Shown here: positions 18,515 through 26,930 of the stretch, piece after piece
How the letters are laid out: every line of letters starts with the position of its first letter
How positions within the stretch are numbered: the first letter of the stretch is position 1
Origin: CAZKCK01 sp964552325
GTDB taxonomy: Bacteria; Bacteroidota; Bacteroidia; Bacteroidales; TTA-H9
Assembly (NCBI GenBank): GCA_964552325.1
Contig: CAZKHA010000030.1
Coordinates: 1-29,543 of the forward strand
Length of the DNA: 29,543 nucleotides
Direction of reading: 5' to 3'
Translations under genes and position numbers: made by a program
The notes under the pieces: generated by a model
Seen by the model: only the letters and a program-made list of their open reading frames with translations
Database searches by the model: none
What the model was told of the DNA's origin: nothing

Positions 18515-19396
18515 TTATAAAACAATGCTGGTGCTGCACAGCCACCATAAGGTAAGAAGAAGGATGATGAGAAAGGCTAAAGGATACCTAAAAGGCCAAA
18601 TACGTCCTTTTGATTTAGCAACGGCAAGGTTAATTGAAGGAACTGACAACGAACTTAAGGGCATAACAACAATGCCTAAACCAAGCAAAAATGCGAGCCA
18701 ATAAATTGAGTGGGCTTTCCATGCGAATGGAAACAACAACAAACAACCAATATACCAAGGCCGCACAAACGCGTTGCGAAGGTAGGTTCGTCTATTCGAA
18801 TAATCCGACACAAACACACCTGCATAAGCTGCCTTTAAAAACAAGGTTTGCCATAGGCTACGGTACATTCTAACAACAGCAATAATAGCTATAGCAGCAC
18901 CAATGCGTATGGTTATATCTTGAATCAGCCATTGCTGCGCAATTCCGAAACCATCAAAAATAAGGGTGCCTGCAATTAATCCAACAGGTAAGGTATGAAC
19001 AAAAATAAAAGCCATCCAAGTAAGTAAAAGCCGTAATTTCCAATTGCCTAGCTTACGTTTCCGAAGTATCCAAACCATCAGAATACCTACAACAAAAAAG
19101 GCTAAGGGAATCAAGCCATATACCTCAAAAATTTTAGGGATAGTCCATTTAGAAACATCTGAATACAAAAACTTTACCCCAAGCGGTGTATAAAGCAGGT
19201 TAAAATAATACATCTTTAAGATGATTACATTTTGCAAGTTCATCAAGAACTGTACAATAATGGCAGCAAGCACAAAATGCAAGGTCGAAAACAAAAAAAG
19301 TTGATAAAGCCCTACTGGCGATAAAGGCCCTTTTACTTCGTCTTCAACTATATCGCGTTCATATACTACCGATTCTTCATCTAGAAACTCAATCAT
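18515..19396 (-). CDS. Polytopic membrane protein of unknown function
   Basis: I do not recognise the family. From the ATG at 19396 the protein has 293 residues; an upstream ATG at 19429 would add 11 mostly hydrophobic residues before the acidic stretch MIEFLDEESVVYERDIVEDE, which is the more natural cytoplasmic N-terminus. About seven hydrophobic helices follow, for example LFLFSTLHFVLAAIIVQFL, LIPLAFFVVGILMVWIL, MAFIFVHTLPVGLIAGTL, IGAAIAIIAVV, YIGCLLLFPF, WLAFLLGLGIVVMPL and AFLIILLLTLWWL, with basic loops between (RKRKLGNWKLR). This predicts an inner-membrane protein. Its 3' end is 161 bases from the LruC start, on the same strand, and its 5' side faces the terminator of the dipeptidase gene, so it is probably transcribed on its own. 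No motif suggests a substrate. Confidence 0.75.
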   Translation of the reverse strand: MIEFLDEESVVYERDIVEDEVKGPLSPVGLYQLFLFSTLHFVLAAIIVQFLMNLQNVIILKMYYFNLLYTPLGVKFLYSDVSKWTIPKIFEVYGLIPLAFFVVGILMVWILRKRKLGNWKLRLLLTWMAFIFVHTLPVGLIAGTLIFDGFGIAQQWLIQDITIRIGAAIAIIAVVRMYRSLWQTLFLKAAYAGVFVSDYSNRRTYLRNAFVRPWYIGCLLLFPFAWKAHSIYWLAFLLGLGIVVMPLSSLSVPSINLAVAKSKGRIWPFRYPLAFLIILLLTLWWLCSTSIVL

Positions 19397-19500
19397 GGCT
19401 AGTTCGATTACGATGTAAAAATACAACATATAAAAGCCAATATCAAGTGCTTGTTCAAATTTTTCAACCCGCTAATGCTCGTCATTCATTCATAAAACAA

Positions 19501-19532
19501 TAAAAAAAGGCCGCCTTTGTAGAGGCAGCCTT
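19501..19532 (-). terminator. Intrinsic terminator of the C69 dipeptidase gene
   Basis: On the minus strand the stem AAGGC-GCCT / AGGC-GCCTT (AAGGCTGCCT 19532-19523 with AGGCGGCCTT 19516-19507, one internal mismatch, six-base loop) is followed directly by a run of seven Ts (19508-19502). It lies about 27 bases behind the stop codon at 19559. Confidence 0.85.
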
Positions 19533-19558
19533 CGTTTAAAGGAATACAACAAAAAAAA

Positions 19559-21454
19559 TTAGTGCGAGGGTGAGCCATCATATTTTAGGTTCTTCCCATT
19601 ATCGTCAGCCATACGTTTCTGCCATTTTTCGCCATACCCGGGTTGCTTAACCTTGGGGTTCTGTTTGTTGCCATCTTTTTCTTTGATGTTACCATCCATA
19701 TAGCGAGCAAACAGATAGCCATAAAACTGTTTCCAGCTCATTACCAGGTTATCGCCCGTGTTTATGCTATAATCCGTAAGGAATTCAACAGCTTTTGCAG
19801 GGTCTTTTTTATAGATTTCTTGTGCCTTTGCATCAATTGAAGGGATAAAATCAATGTATCCCAGCTCCAACTTATCTTGCATTTTACGGATTTCGGGGTG
19901 TATTTCGCTATAACGTGTATAAGCTAAGTTTGACACTTGGTTGAACACCCAAAATGCTGCATCATCCACAAAATCCATCATTTTTCCGTAGCCCTTGGCA
20001 AAATGTTTGGGCACGCTTGTAGAGGAACTATACATTGGGAAATATACGGTGCTTGCTGCATCGTCAACACTAAACCAATGGATTCCACCAATTTCGCGTG
20101 GGAGCCATGAACGCATTTGAGAGATGAACGAAAACCCTGTTTGTTGGGTGGCTGTGGCACGCTCATTCACATAGGTAACACCATCTGACTTCCAAGTTAG
20201 TGGGCGCCAACGGTAAGGATTCCCAAATGGGCCTGCACCAAGGTCTTTGCTCATGTCGAGCTCCGTGCCTTCAAGATGGTCGCGCATAAAGTCAAACATT
20301 TCGCGAACACTAACTTTATGGTCGGGTTTTACCCACAAAGGCATGCGATTGTTTGCATAACCCGTGCGGCTATCGTGTTCAATATGGCCTTTAACATAGT
20401 TCCAGTACTTACCCATATCTTTATTTACCTTGTTAAACATGCTCCAAACCCTAATTTCGCTGAAACGGGCAGCACCAAAATCAACAGGGGCATAGGTGTC
20501 AGAAAAACTAAACTCTTTATCGGAAACCGCATCTTTAACGAGCTTCCGCTCGCGGGCAAAGCTAATCACATCGTTGGCATACACGCACATTATTCCGGGC
20601 TCGTTAATTTTCGAAAGGTTAGCTGAGCTAATAGAGGTTTTTAGGTCTTCGGTAGGGAAGGTTGTAATACGGGCTTGGTTTGCATGGCTGCAAACATACC
20701 CATCGGGTACACGCAGTGCCACCCACAAAGCGCCTTTGTTTCCTTTTTGAAGCAGGTTTATCAAGTGTTCGCCGCTAGTTTTGGCAATATCTTCACCAGC
20801 AAGCTTTTTCAATTCTTCTAAAAAAGCTTCATTCGTATAGAAAACCTTGCCCTTTAATGGTTTTAGGGCTTTTTGAATGGCTGGGGATTCTTTTGCCAAC
20901 AGTTTCATGTCAACGGTAATGCTTTTGCCTTTTCCAATCATTTCCATGATCCATACCTCGTTGGGGTCAGCAATAGAAAAAGACTCACCGGTGCTGTAAT
21001 AACCATATTCAGCAACAAGCTCAACCATGGTCTTAATGGCTTCGCGAGCTGTTTTTGAACGTTGTAAGGCTATAAACATCAGGCTACCATAATCAACCAA
21101 TGCTCCGGGTTGGCTTCCCAGCATATCAATACCCGTAAACGTGGTTTCGCCTATCGAAACTTGATACTCATTCATATTGCCCACCACATTGTAGGTTTGG
21201 GCCGCTTGTTTTATTTTACCGAGATATTCACCTGTGTCCCATTCATAAACATCTATCATGGTTCCCGAGGGCCAAACGCCCGCATTCCAATGATACAGCT
21301 CACCATACAACACATGCGAGTCGGCAGCATAGCTGATCATGGTGCTTCCATCGGTTGAGGCTGCTTTGGTAATCATATAATTAGTACATGCCTGGCTGTT
21401 GTAACCGGCAAATATCAAAAAGCTTAGTAAGCTTACTATTAAGAATCTTCTCAT
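19559..21454 (-). CDS. Secreted C69-family dipeptidase (peptidase U34)
   Basis: A 631-residue exported peptidase. The signal peptide (about 1-22, MRRFLIVSLLSFLIFAGYN) ends at QA, exposing C23 in CTNYMITKAASTDGSTMISY, the N-terminal nucleophile cysteine of the C69 family of Ntn hydrolases. Also present are FSIADPNEVWIMEMIGKG, SHANQARITTFP and the DLGAGPFGNPYRWRPL region common to Bacteroidota members. Relatives hydrolyse dipeptides or small acylated amino acids; the substrate here is unknown. The cysteine is not in a lipobox context (SQAC), so nucleophile rather than lipidation is favoured. The gene is probably monocistronic: 124 bases separate it from the methyltransferase upstream and it ends in a strong intrinsic terminator. 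Confidence 0.92.
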   Translation of the reverse strand: MRRFLIVSLLSFLIFAGYNSQACTNYMITKAASTDGSTMISYAADSHVLYGELYHWNAGVWPSGTMIDVYEWDTGEYLGKIKQAAQTYNVVGNMNEYQVSIGETTFTGIDMLGSQPGALVDYGSLMFIALQRSKTAREAIKTMVELVAEYGYYSTGESFSIADPNEVWIMEMIGKGKSITVDMKLLAKESPAIQKALKPLKGKVFYTNEAFLEELKKLAGEDIAKTSGEHLINLLQKGNKGALWVALRVPDGYVCSHANQARITTFPTEDLKTSISSANLSKINEPGIMCVYANDVISFARERKLVKDAVSDKEFSFSDTYAPVDFGAARFSEIRVWSMFNKVNKDMGKYWNYVKGHIEHDSRTGYANNRMPLWVKPDHKVSVREMFDFMRDHLEGTELDMSKDLGAGPFGNPYRWRPLTWKSDGVTYVNERATATQQTGFSFISQMRSWLPREIGGIHWFSVDDAASTVYFPMYSSSTSVPKHFAKGYGKMMDFVDDAAFWVFNQVSNLAYTRYSEIHPEIRKMQDKLELGYIDFIPSIDAKAQEIYKKDPAKAVEFLTDYSINTGDNLVMSWKQFYGYLFARYMDGNIKEKDGNKQNPKVKQPGYGEKWQKRMADDNGKNLKYDGSPSH

Positions 21455-21555
21455 AGAAAGTTGTATTAGTTTAAATTGGGTGTTTTGAAGAAATGAAGTT
21501 TAGGCCGTAAAGATAAAAAGAAGTTTCGTTTTTGCTTGGATTTAGCTTTAGGGTA

Positions 21556-21580
21556 AAGTTAAAATTACGTGTTTTAACTT
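21556..21580 (-). terminator. Possible weak terminator hairpin at the end of the methyltransferase gene
   Basis: A perfect 9-base inverted repeat AAGTTAAAA (21556-21564) and TTTTAACTT (21572-21580) with a seven-base loop overlaps the methyltransferase stop codon (21579-21581). The stem is almost all AT and no clean U-run follows, so terminator activity is doubtful; it could also be a regulatory or mRNA-end structure. Confidence 0.3.
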
Positions 21581-22352
21581 ATTTGCCCTCAACTTTCACC
21601 ATTACCGTATTAAAGCCACTAGCCCAACATAATGGCACTTGGTCAGCCACCCAACAATCAAAATGTTGCATGGTAAGGCTACGGCGGGTAACAAATGAAA
21701 ACGGGAAAACACCATCCAAAAAATTGGCAGCACTCGATTTAACAATCTTTAAACCACAATCTTGTGCCAATTGATTTAATGCTTTATACGAGAAAAATTG
21801 AATGTGTGTTAAATCATGATTGGCTGATTGTATGGTAACGCCCTTATATCCAAGTGTGTTTTTGAAGTTATAAAGAAGCTTGGGCACCACGCCTTTGCCA
21901 CGGTAGATGGCTTGAACGGGTTTTGTAACAAACAGTTCGCGAGGGCCAAACCCATTGGGTACTGTAATCACAGCTATGGCATCAGGTTTCATCATAGCCG
22001 AAACAGCTTTTAGCACACTTGCCGGTTCTGTTAAATGCTCCAATACTTCACTCATTACAACCACATCATACCGTTCATCGTTAACAAGTTGCTCAGCATT
22101 CACCACTTCGTAGCTTAAGCTGGAGGATTGGTAGCGTTTTTTTGCTTTTGCAATTGCCTCAGGGCTAATATCAACCGCGCGAACCTTAAAGCCTAAGCAA
22201 GCTAATTGATAGCTAATGTTGCCATTGCCACAGCCTACTTCTATGATAGTTAAGTCTTTACGATTTAAACCCAAAACAGCATCCTGAATAAACTTCAGGC
22301 GTTTGAGGTCTTCGATGCGTGTATAATCGGTAAAATTGGTAAAGTGTTTCAT
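21579..22352 (-). CDS. Class I SAM-dependent methyltransferase (UbiG-like fold)
   Basis: A 257-residue cytoplasmic methyltransferase. Motif I is IIEVGCGNG (36-44), the SAM ribose-binding acidic residue is D61 in VRAVDIS, and VVVMSEVLEHL (about 97-107) together with the downstream AVITVPNG strand completes the Rossmann-like core seen in UbiG and glycan or lipid O-methyltransferases. The C-terminal third (FFSYKALNQLAQDCGLKIV and beyond) is typical of methyltransferase_11/23 members. The substrate cannot be inferred: no quinone, glycan or polyketide genes lie beside it. A TACATTTG sequence (22389-22382) could be its -7 element but has no good partner 20 bases upstream. It is separated from the TrpF-like gene by 189 bases containing a long inverted repeat. 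Confidence 0.88.
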   Translation of the reverse strand: MKHFTNFTDYTRIEDLKRLKFIQDAVLGLNRKDLTIIEVGCGNGNISYQLACLGFKVRAVDISPEAIAKAKKRYQSSSLSYEVVNAEQLVNDERYDVVVMSEVLEHLTEPASVLKAVSAMMKPDAIAVITVPNGFGPRELFVTKPVQAIYRGKGVVPKLLYNFKNTLGYKGVTIQSANHDLTHIQFFSYKALNQLAQDCGLKIVKSSAANFLDGVFPFSFVTRRSLTMQHFDCWVADQVPLCWASGFNTVMVKVEGK

Positions 22353-22381
22353 AGCTAATTCTGCCTAATAACAGGCATTTA

Positions 22382-22389
22382 CAAATGTA
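22382..22389 (-). promoter_or_regulatory. Possible -7 element for the methyltransferase gene
   Basis: TACATTTG on the minus strand matches TAnnTTTG and lies 30 bases upstream of the start codon at 22352. No TTTG or TTG is found at the expected distance further upstream, so the assignment is tentative. Confidence 0.3.
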
Positions 22390-22415
22390 GCTGAATTATA
22401 CCTTCATGGCTTATT

Positions 22416-22480
22416 TGTTGGTAAAAACTGTATAAATCCAGGGATTTAATTGCATACTGCCCATAACAGTTTTACCAACA
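22416..22480. repeat. Long imperfect inverted repeat between the TrpF-like and methyltransferase genes
   Basis: TGTTGGTAAAAACTGT (22416-22431) is complementary to ACAGTTTTACCAACA (22466-22480) with one bulged A, giving 15 pairs around a 34-base spacer. The spacer holds a second small hairpin, TAAATC (22433-22438) with GATTTA (22443-22448). No U-run follows on either strand, so it is not a standard terminator; it may be a terminator-like 3' end for the purH-mreBC transcript, a protein-binding site or a small mobile palindrome. Confidence 0.65.
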
Positions 22481-22541
22481 CCGAGTATTCGTTAACCTAA
22501 TATTATCTTGTACCTTAAGAACTTGCGCTATAAAACCTTGG

Positions 22542-23204
22542 CTAGTTTGCATTCGTATAATGTATCTGCTCAAAAAACAACCGCATTAAATCAGGATCAA
22601 GCGCGCCACCCAACCTAATACCCGAGCAAAGGTCAACGCCAAAAGCTCGGGTAGCTGCAATGGCCTCTGCCACATTATAAGGCTTGAGCCCGCCTGCTAA
22701 AAAAACAGGGATTGGCGATTTTTGAACGATTTGGCGGCTAATCTCCCAATTATGGGTCTTGCCTGTGCCACCAAGTACTTTAACCTTTAGGCCAGGATTG
22801 CCGCTATCCAACAATAAAGCATCGGCATAAGCAGCATAGCTCAAGGCTTCATCAATTGACGATTTATCAAGCACATGTATCACCTGAACCAATTTTACTG
22901 CAGGCAAGTCCATGCGAATTCCTGCGTATTCTTCATGCGCCACGGTATCAACTAGTTGAATAGCTGAAGTATAGCAACGTAAATAGTGCTGTATAATTCC
23001 AGCTGCTTTAGTTTGGCTTGTAAGTAAAAAAGTACTAATAGGAGGTGGCACCGAGGCGGCTATCGCGCGGATAACTTCATCCGAAATAACACCCGGACCC
23101 GATGGCATATGGCCAACCAAACCCAAGGCATTGGCCCCTGCACTAATGGCCATGTTAGCTTCTTCAACGCTGCTAATACAGCAAACTTTAACTTGCACCT
23201 TCAT
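22542..23204 (-). CDS. TrpF-like protein (phosphoribosylanthranilate isomerase family), divergent
   Basis: A 220-residue (beta/alpha)8 protein of the TrpF family. The catalytic cysteine is kept (C8 in VKVCCISS, where typical TrpF has VKICG) and so is the catalytic aspartate (D133 in LLLDSG). The phosphate-site segments GGTGKTHNW (145-153), FLAGGLKPYNV (168-178) and GVDLCSGI (189-196) all match. However, the loop that usually reads SPR, whose arginine contacts the anthranilate part, is MPSGPGVI (33-40), and no other trp gene is nearby. It may therefore be a paralogue acting on a different phosphoribosyl amine, or a TrpF of a variant subfamily. Its start overlaps the TfoX-like stop (ATGA, 23201-23204) and it ends the purH-mreBC gene run. 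Confidence 0.82.
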   Translation of the reverse strand: MKVQVKVCCISSVEEANMAISAGANALGLVGHMPSGPGVISDEVIRAIAASVPPPISTFLLTSQTKAAGIIQHYLRCYTSAIQLVDTVAHEEYAGIRMDLPAVKLVQVIHVLDKSSIDEALSYAAYADALLLDSGNPGLKVKVLGGTGKTHNWEISRQIVQKSPIPVFLAGGLKPYNVAEAIAATRAFGVDLCSGIRLGGALDPDLMRLFFEQIHYTNAN

Positions 23205-23446
23205 TTCAATGCTTTTGTCTGATTGAAAAAATGCAATAGTTCTTCTTTACGGGCTTTAGGCAAGTTATGCCACCGAATTCCCTGAATAGCTCCTTCAAGT
23301 GCGTACAAGGTGTTGATGCAAATTGTGGAATCAATAGCTTGAAGGCGTAAAAACGCAGCTTCGGCACCAAATTCCATCAGTTGCAGCTTAGATTTTATAC
23401 CAACCTGGTTTAACTTGGCACTCAATACGATACCAATATTCAACAT
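23201..23446 (-). CDS. Stand-alone TfoX/Sxy C-terminal domain protein
   Basis: An 81-residue protein that matches the C-terminal domain of TfoX/Sxy, a helix-hairpin-helix-like module: LNIGIVLSAKLNQVGIKSK, LMEFGAEAAFLRLQA, then NTLYALEGAIQGIRWHNLP and a short helical tail (KARKEELLHFF). In gamma-proteobacteria, Sxy promotes CRP-dependent competence gene expression, but single-domain versions like this one are widespread and their role is unknown. The N-terminal TfoX domain is absent. The gene lies 28 bases behind mreC and is coupled by a four-base ATGA overlap to the TrpF-like gene, so it is likely part of the same transcript. Confidence 0.83.
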   Translation of the reverse strand: MLNIGIVLSAKLNQVGIKSKLQLMEFGAEAAFLRLQAIDSTICINTLYALEGAIQGIRWHNLPKARKEELLHFFNQTKALK

Positions 23447-23474
23447 GGTGTTAATGGGTTAACATTGAATACTA

Positions 23475-24320
23475 TTACTTCTTCTCTTGTGGTATTTTGC
23501 TTTGCTGCTCAATTAAAGCGTTTTGCTCTTCTCGATAGATGTTGTTAACAATATAAACATGGTTGAGGCTGTTAAAATCGGTAGCCAATTTTATTGTTAT
23601 ATCATAATAGTTGTCATCGGTATTCAAACTAAACTTTTCGATGGTCCCGATGGGTATGCCCTTAGGATAAATCAATGAAAATCCACTTGTTATAATTGTA
23701 TCTCCTTTAGCAATTTTTACTTGCCCCGAAATATTGTTCAGCTTGGCATAGGCATAATTCCCGCCTTCCCAAGTAACTGAACCCAATTGATCGTTTTTCT
23801 TAACCACTGCACTTACCACCGAGGCATTGTGCAAAGCCGACATCACCGTACTGAAGTTTGAAGAAACAGCAACCACTATACCAACCACGCCTTTGGGGCC
23901 AATAACACCCATGTCAATCTTTACGCCGTTTTTTGAGCCTTTGTTGAGCATTATGAAATTATTGCGCTTATTTACCGAGTTGCTAACAACCCCAGAAGGC
24001 ATAAAACGGTAATGCTGCCTATACAGCGTATCAGTTTTCCAAAAAGAAACGGTATCAGTTTTTAACCAGGCCCCGGCACTCCCCGAACGCAAGATAGCAT
24101 TTTCAGCAGCCAATTGGTTGTTCTCTTCCCGTAAATGCACATACGACGCCATATTGCTTGTAAGCTTATGCAACTCACCATTTACCTGTTGCGAAAACCG
24201 GAAATATACCGCCTCTGGATAATGGTTGTAGGTAACAATTAGCGAAAAAGAAACTACCTCAAGTAGCAAAAACAAGAACACAAAATGATTTCTCCAAACA
24301 AACTGAAAAAGATTGCGCAT
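23475..24320 (-). CDS. mreC: Rod shape-determining protein MreC
   Basis: MreC is a bitopic inner-membrane protein that links MreB filaments to the peptidoglycan synthases of the elongasome. The 281 residues show a short cytoplasmic N-terminus, one membrane helix (about 11-31, HFVFLFLLLEVVSFSLIV), a periplasmic coiled-coil stretch (about 50-78, HLREENNQLAAENAIL) and the beta-domain with NKGSKNGVKIDMGVIGPKG, VVGIVVAVSSNFSTV and YPKGIPIGTIEKF, as expected for the family. It follows mreB by 36 bases on the same strand. Unusually for the phylum, mreD, pbp2 and rodA do not follow; a TfoX-like gene comes next. Confidence 0.95.
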   Translation of the reverse strand: MRNLFQFVWRNHFVFLFLLLEVVSFSLIVTYNHYPEAVYFRFSQQVNGELHKLTSNMASYVHLREENNQLAAENAILRSGSAGAWLKTDTVSFWKTDTLYRQHYRFMPSGVVSNSVNKRNNFIMLNKGSKNGVKIDMGVIGPKGVVGIVVAVSSNFSTVMSALHNASVVSAVVKKNDQLGSVTWEGGNYAYAKLNNISGQVKIAKGDTIITSGFSLIYPKGIPIGTIEKFSLNTDDNYYDITIKLATDFNSLNHVYIVNNIYREEQNALIEQQSKIPQEKK

Positions 24321-24356
24321 GGATTAAAATTCACGTTTTCGGTAGCTTACGAAAGA

Positions 24357-25379
24357 CTATTTGATAAGGAAGGTAAACTTATCGAAGTTTTTAAGGGCAA
24401 TGCCTGTTCCACGTGCCACGGCACGCAATGGATCTTCGGCCACATGAACGGCAAGCTTTGTTTTGTTATGAATGCGTTTGTCAAGCCCTCTTAACATACT
24501 ACCTCCACCTGCCAGATAAATGCCTGTCCTAAAAATATCGGCTGATAATTCGGGTGGGGTCATTTCGAGCGCGTGTAAAACTGCGGTTTCAATCTTACTG
24601 ATGGATTTATCGAGGCAGTGGGCAATTTCGGCATAGTTTACCTTAATCTCTTTGGGGATACCGGTAAGCATATCGCGGCCATGAACGGCATAATCGGGTG
24701 GTGGATTATCGAGGTCGGTGATGGCGGCGCCTACTTCAATCTTGATACGCTCTGCCGTACGCTCGCCAATATTGATGTTATGCTGTTTCTTCATGTATTC
24801 TTCAATATCGGCATTAAAATCATCACCGGCTATACGAATGGATTCATTAGTAACAATACCGCCCAAGGCAATTACAGCAATTTCGCAGGTGCCGCCCCCA
24901 ATATCAATAATCATATTGCCAGTGGGCTCCATTACATCTATCCCGATACCAATGGCTGCGGCCATGGGTTCATGTATCAACCTAACTTCTTTGGCGCCAG
25001 CTTGTTCTGCTGAGTCTTTAACTGCACGCTCTTCCACCTCTGTTATACCCGATGGGATACATATCACCATCTTAAGCGATTGCGGGAAAAAGCTTTTGCC
25101 GGTTTGTATCATTTTAATCATTTCGCGCATCATGACTTCTGCGGCTTGAAAGTCGGCAATTACTCCATCACGTAAAGGCCTGATAGTCTTGATATTCTCG
25201 TGGGTTTTGCCATGCATCATCTGGGCACGTTTTCCAACGGCAATCACTTTTCCAGAGTTACGCTCAATGGCCACTATTGAAGGTTCGTCAACTACAACTT
25301 TGTCGTTATAGATGATTACGGTATTGGCTGTGCCAAGATCCATCGCAATTTCTTTGCTTAAAAATGAGAAGAGTCCCAT
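24357..25379 (-). CDS. mreB: Rod shape-determining protein MreB (actin homologue)
   Basis: MreB polymerises under the inner membrane and positions cell wall synthesis. The 340 residues are the usual length. The actin-fold nucleotide motifs are clear: phosphate 1 DLGTANT (14-20), phosphate 2 IDIGGGTCE (158-166) and the adenosine-site AGGGSMLRGL (about 289-298). The N-terminal FSFLSKEIAMD supplies the hydrophobic/amphipathic membrane-contact segment. The start ATG at 25379 gives the standard MGLF N-terminus. It lies 24 bases behind purH and is followed by mreC, the usual Bacteroidota order. Confidence 0.97.
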   Translation of the reverse strand: MGLFSFLSKEIAMDLGTANTVIIYNDKVVVDEPSIVAIERNSGKVIAVGKRAQMMHGKTHENIKTIRPLRDGVIADFQAAEVMMREMIKMIQTGKSFFPQSLKMVICIPSGITEVEERAVKDSAEQAGAKEVRLIHEPMAAAIGIGIDVMEPTGNMIIDIGGGTCEIAVIALGGIVTNESIRIAGDDFNADIEEYMKKQHNINIGERTAERIKIEVGAAITDLDNPPPDYAVHGRDMLTGIPKEIKVNYAEIAHCLDKSISKIETAVLHALEMTPPELSADIFRTGIYLAGGGSMLRGLDKRIHNKTKLAVHVAEDPLRAVARGTGIALKNFDKFTFLIK

Positions 25380-25403
25380 TGTATTTATCTGTGTGTGTTA
25401 TTG

Positions 25404-26930
25404 TTAATGTTTAAAATGCCGCGTTCCGGTAAGCACCATTACCAGTTTGTTGGCATTGCAAAAATCAATAGTATCGTTATCGCGCACTGAACCGCCCGGT
25501 TGAATAACAGCTGTGATGCCAGCCTCTTTAGCCAGTTGAACGGAATCAGCAAAGGGAAAGAACGCATCGGAAGCCATAATGGCACCTGATAAATCGAATC
25601 CAAATGCATTGGCTTTGTCAATAGCCTGACGAACGGCATCAACACGCGAAGTTTGACCCGTGCCGCTGCCAAGCAATTGTTTGCCTTTTACTAACACGAT
25701 AGCATTTGATTTTGTATGCTTTACAATGATGTTGCCAAAAGCTAGATCATCAAGCAGTGTATCGGATGGAACTGTGCCAGTAACCACTTGCATAGCGTTG
25801 GCCGTCTCCGTTCGCAAATCTCGTTCTTGAAAAGCTACGCCATTTAGGATGGTACGGAATTGCTGACTAGGCAAGCGGGTTGAATTGCGCTGCAAAATTA
25901 TTCTATTTTTTTTAGACTCAAGTATTTGAAGTGAATTATTTTCAAAACCCGGGGCTATAATTAGCTCAAAGAAAAGTTTATTAACTTCGTGGGCTGTAGC
26001 TTCGTCAACCACACGGTTGCAAACCAAAACACCGCCATAGGCCGAAATGGGGTCGCCAGCCAAAGCATCTTTCCAGGCTGCTAGAAGATTGGAACGTGAT
26101 GCAACACCACAAGCATTGTTGTGCTTTAAAATACCAAAAGTGGGTTCCTCAAATTCGTCAATCAACGAAATAGCGGCATCAAGGTCGAGCAAATTATTGT
26201 ACGAAAGCTCCTTGCCATGCAACTGGGTAAACATCTGGCTCAAATCGCCATAAAAACTGGCTTTCTGGTGCGGATTTTCTCCATATCGCAACGTCTGCGC
26301 TTGCTGGATACTTTGCTTGAATACCGGGATAGCTGCTTGCTTGTTGAAATACTCGAAAATGCGGGTGTCGTAATGCGAACTGGTGTTAAAAGCTTCGGCA
26401 GCTAAATAGCGGCGTTGTTCTAAAGTGGTAGTGGCACCTTGGTTATGAAGTAGGCTAAGCAGGTAACCATATTGCTGTACCGATGGCACTATAGCCACGC
26501 TCTCATAGTTTTTGGCGGCAGCACGTATAAGCGATATTCCTCCAATATCAATCTTTTCGATGATCTCGGCTTCATCATGGGTGGTTTCCAGTGTCTTTTC
26601 AAATGGGTACAAATCAACCACCACCAAGTCTATTTTGGGTATTTCATATTCAGCGGCTTGGGATTTATCGCCTGCATTATCACGCCGGTAGAGTATTCCC
26701 CCGAACACTTTTGGGTGTAGGGTTTTAACACGTCCGCCAAAAATGCTTGGATAGGAGGTTACCGATTCTACAGTAATAGCTTTTATACCAAGGCTTTGAA
26801 TAAAATCATAGGTACCGCCCGTAGAATAGATTTCAACACCTAATTCATCTAACTTCCTGATTATAGGCTCTAATCCTTCTTTTGAATAAACCGAAACCAA
26901 GGCTCCGGTAATGTTGCGAGATCCCTCCAT
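25404..26930 (-). CDS. purH: Bifunctional AICAR formyltransferase / IMP cyclohydrolase
   Basis: PurH catalyses the last two steps of IMP synthesis: formylation of AICAR with 10-formyl-THF, then ring closure. The 508 residues comprise the N-terminal MGS-like cyclohydrolase domain (about 1-135; ALVSVYSKEGL, YSTGGT, GGRVKTLHPKVFGGIL) and the C-terminal AICAR transformylase domain (about 195-508; LRYGENPHQKA 214-224, FGILKHNNACGVAS with K269 and H270 at the active site, SDAFFPFADSV and QPGGSVRD). Full length with both active sites intact. It is the first gene of the run purH-mreB-mreC and depends on one-carbon folate, as does the metH-metF pair in this window. The upstream DNA shows no clear consensus promoter. 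Confidence 0.97.
   Translation of the reverse strand: MEGSRNITGALVSVYSKEGLEPIIRKLDELGVEIYSTGGTYDFIQSLGIKAITVESVTSYPSIFGGRVKTLHPKVFGGILYRRDNAGDKSQAAEYEIPKIDLVVVDLYPFEKTLETTHDEAEIIEKIDIGGISLIRAAAKNYESVAIVPSVQQYGYLLSLLHNQGATTTLEQRRYLAAEAFNTSSHYDTRIFEYFNKQAAIPVFKQSIQQAQTLRYGENPHQKASFYGDLSQMFTQLHGKELSYNNLLDLDAAISLIDEFEEPTFGILKHNNACGVASRSNLLAAWKDALAGDPISAYGGVLVCNRVVDEATAHEVNKLFFELIIAPGFENNSLQILESKKNRIILQRNSTRLPSQQFRTILNGVAFQERDLRTETANAMQVVTGTVPSDTLLDDLAFGNIIVKHTKSNAIVLVKGKQLLGSGTGQTSRVDAVRQAIDKANAFGFDLSGAIMASDAFFPFADSVQLAKEAGITAVIQPGGSVRDNDTIDFCNANKLVMVLTGTRHFKH

Noticed and set aside
18345..18704. 119-codon + strand frame starting in the LruC promoter region and crossing into the membrane protein gene
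   Set aside because: It covers a good - strand promoter and is antisense to the membrane protein; no domain or start signal supports it.
24718..25149. 143-codon open frame on the + strand inside mreB
   Set aside because: It lies wholly antisense to mreB, whose protein is unmistakable; the frame is rich in Ile, Ser and Pro as expected for a codon shadow and has no family resemblance.
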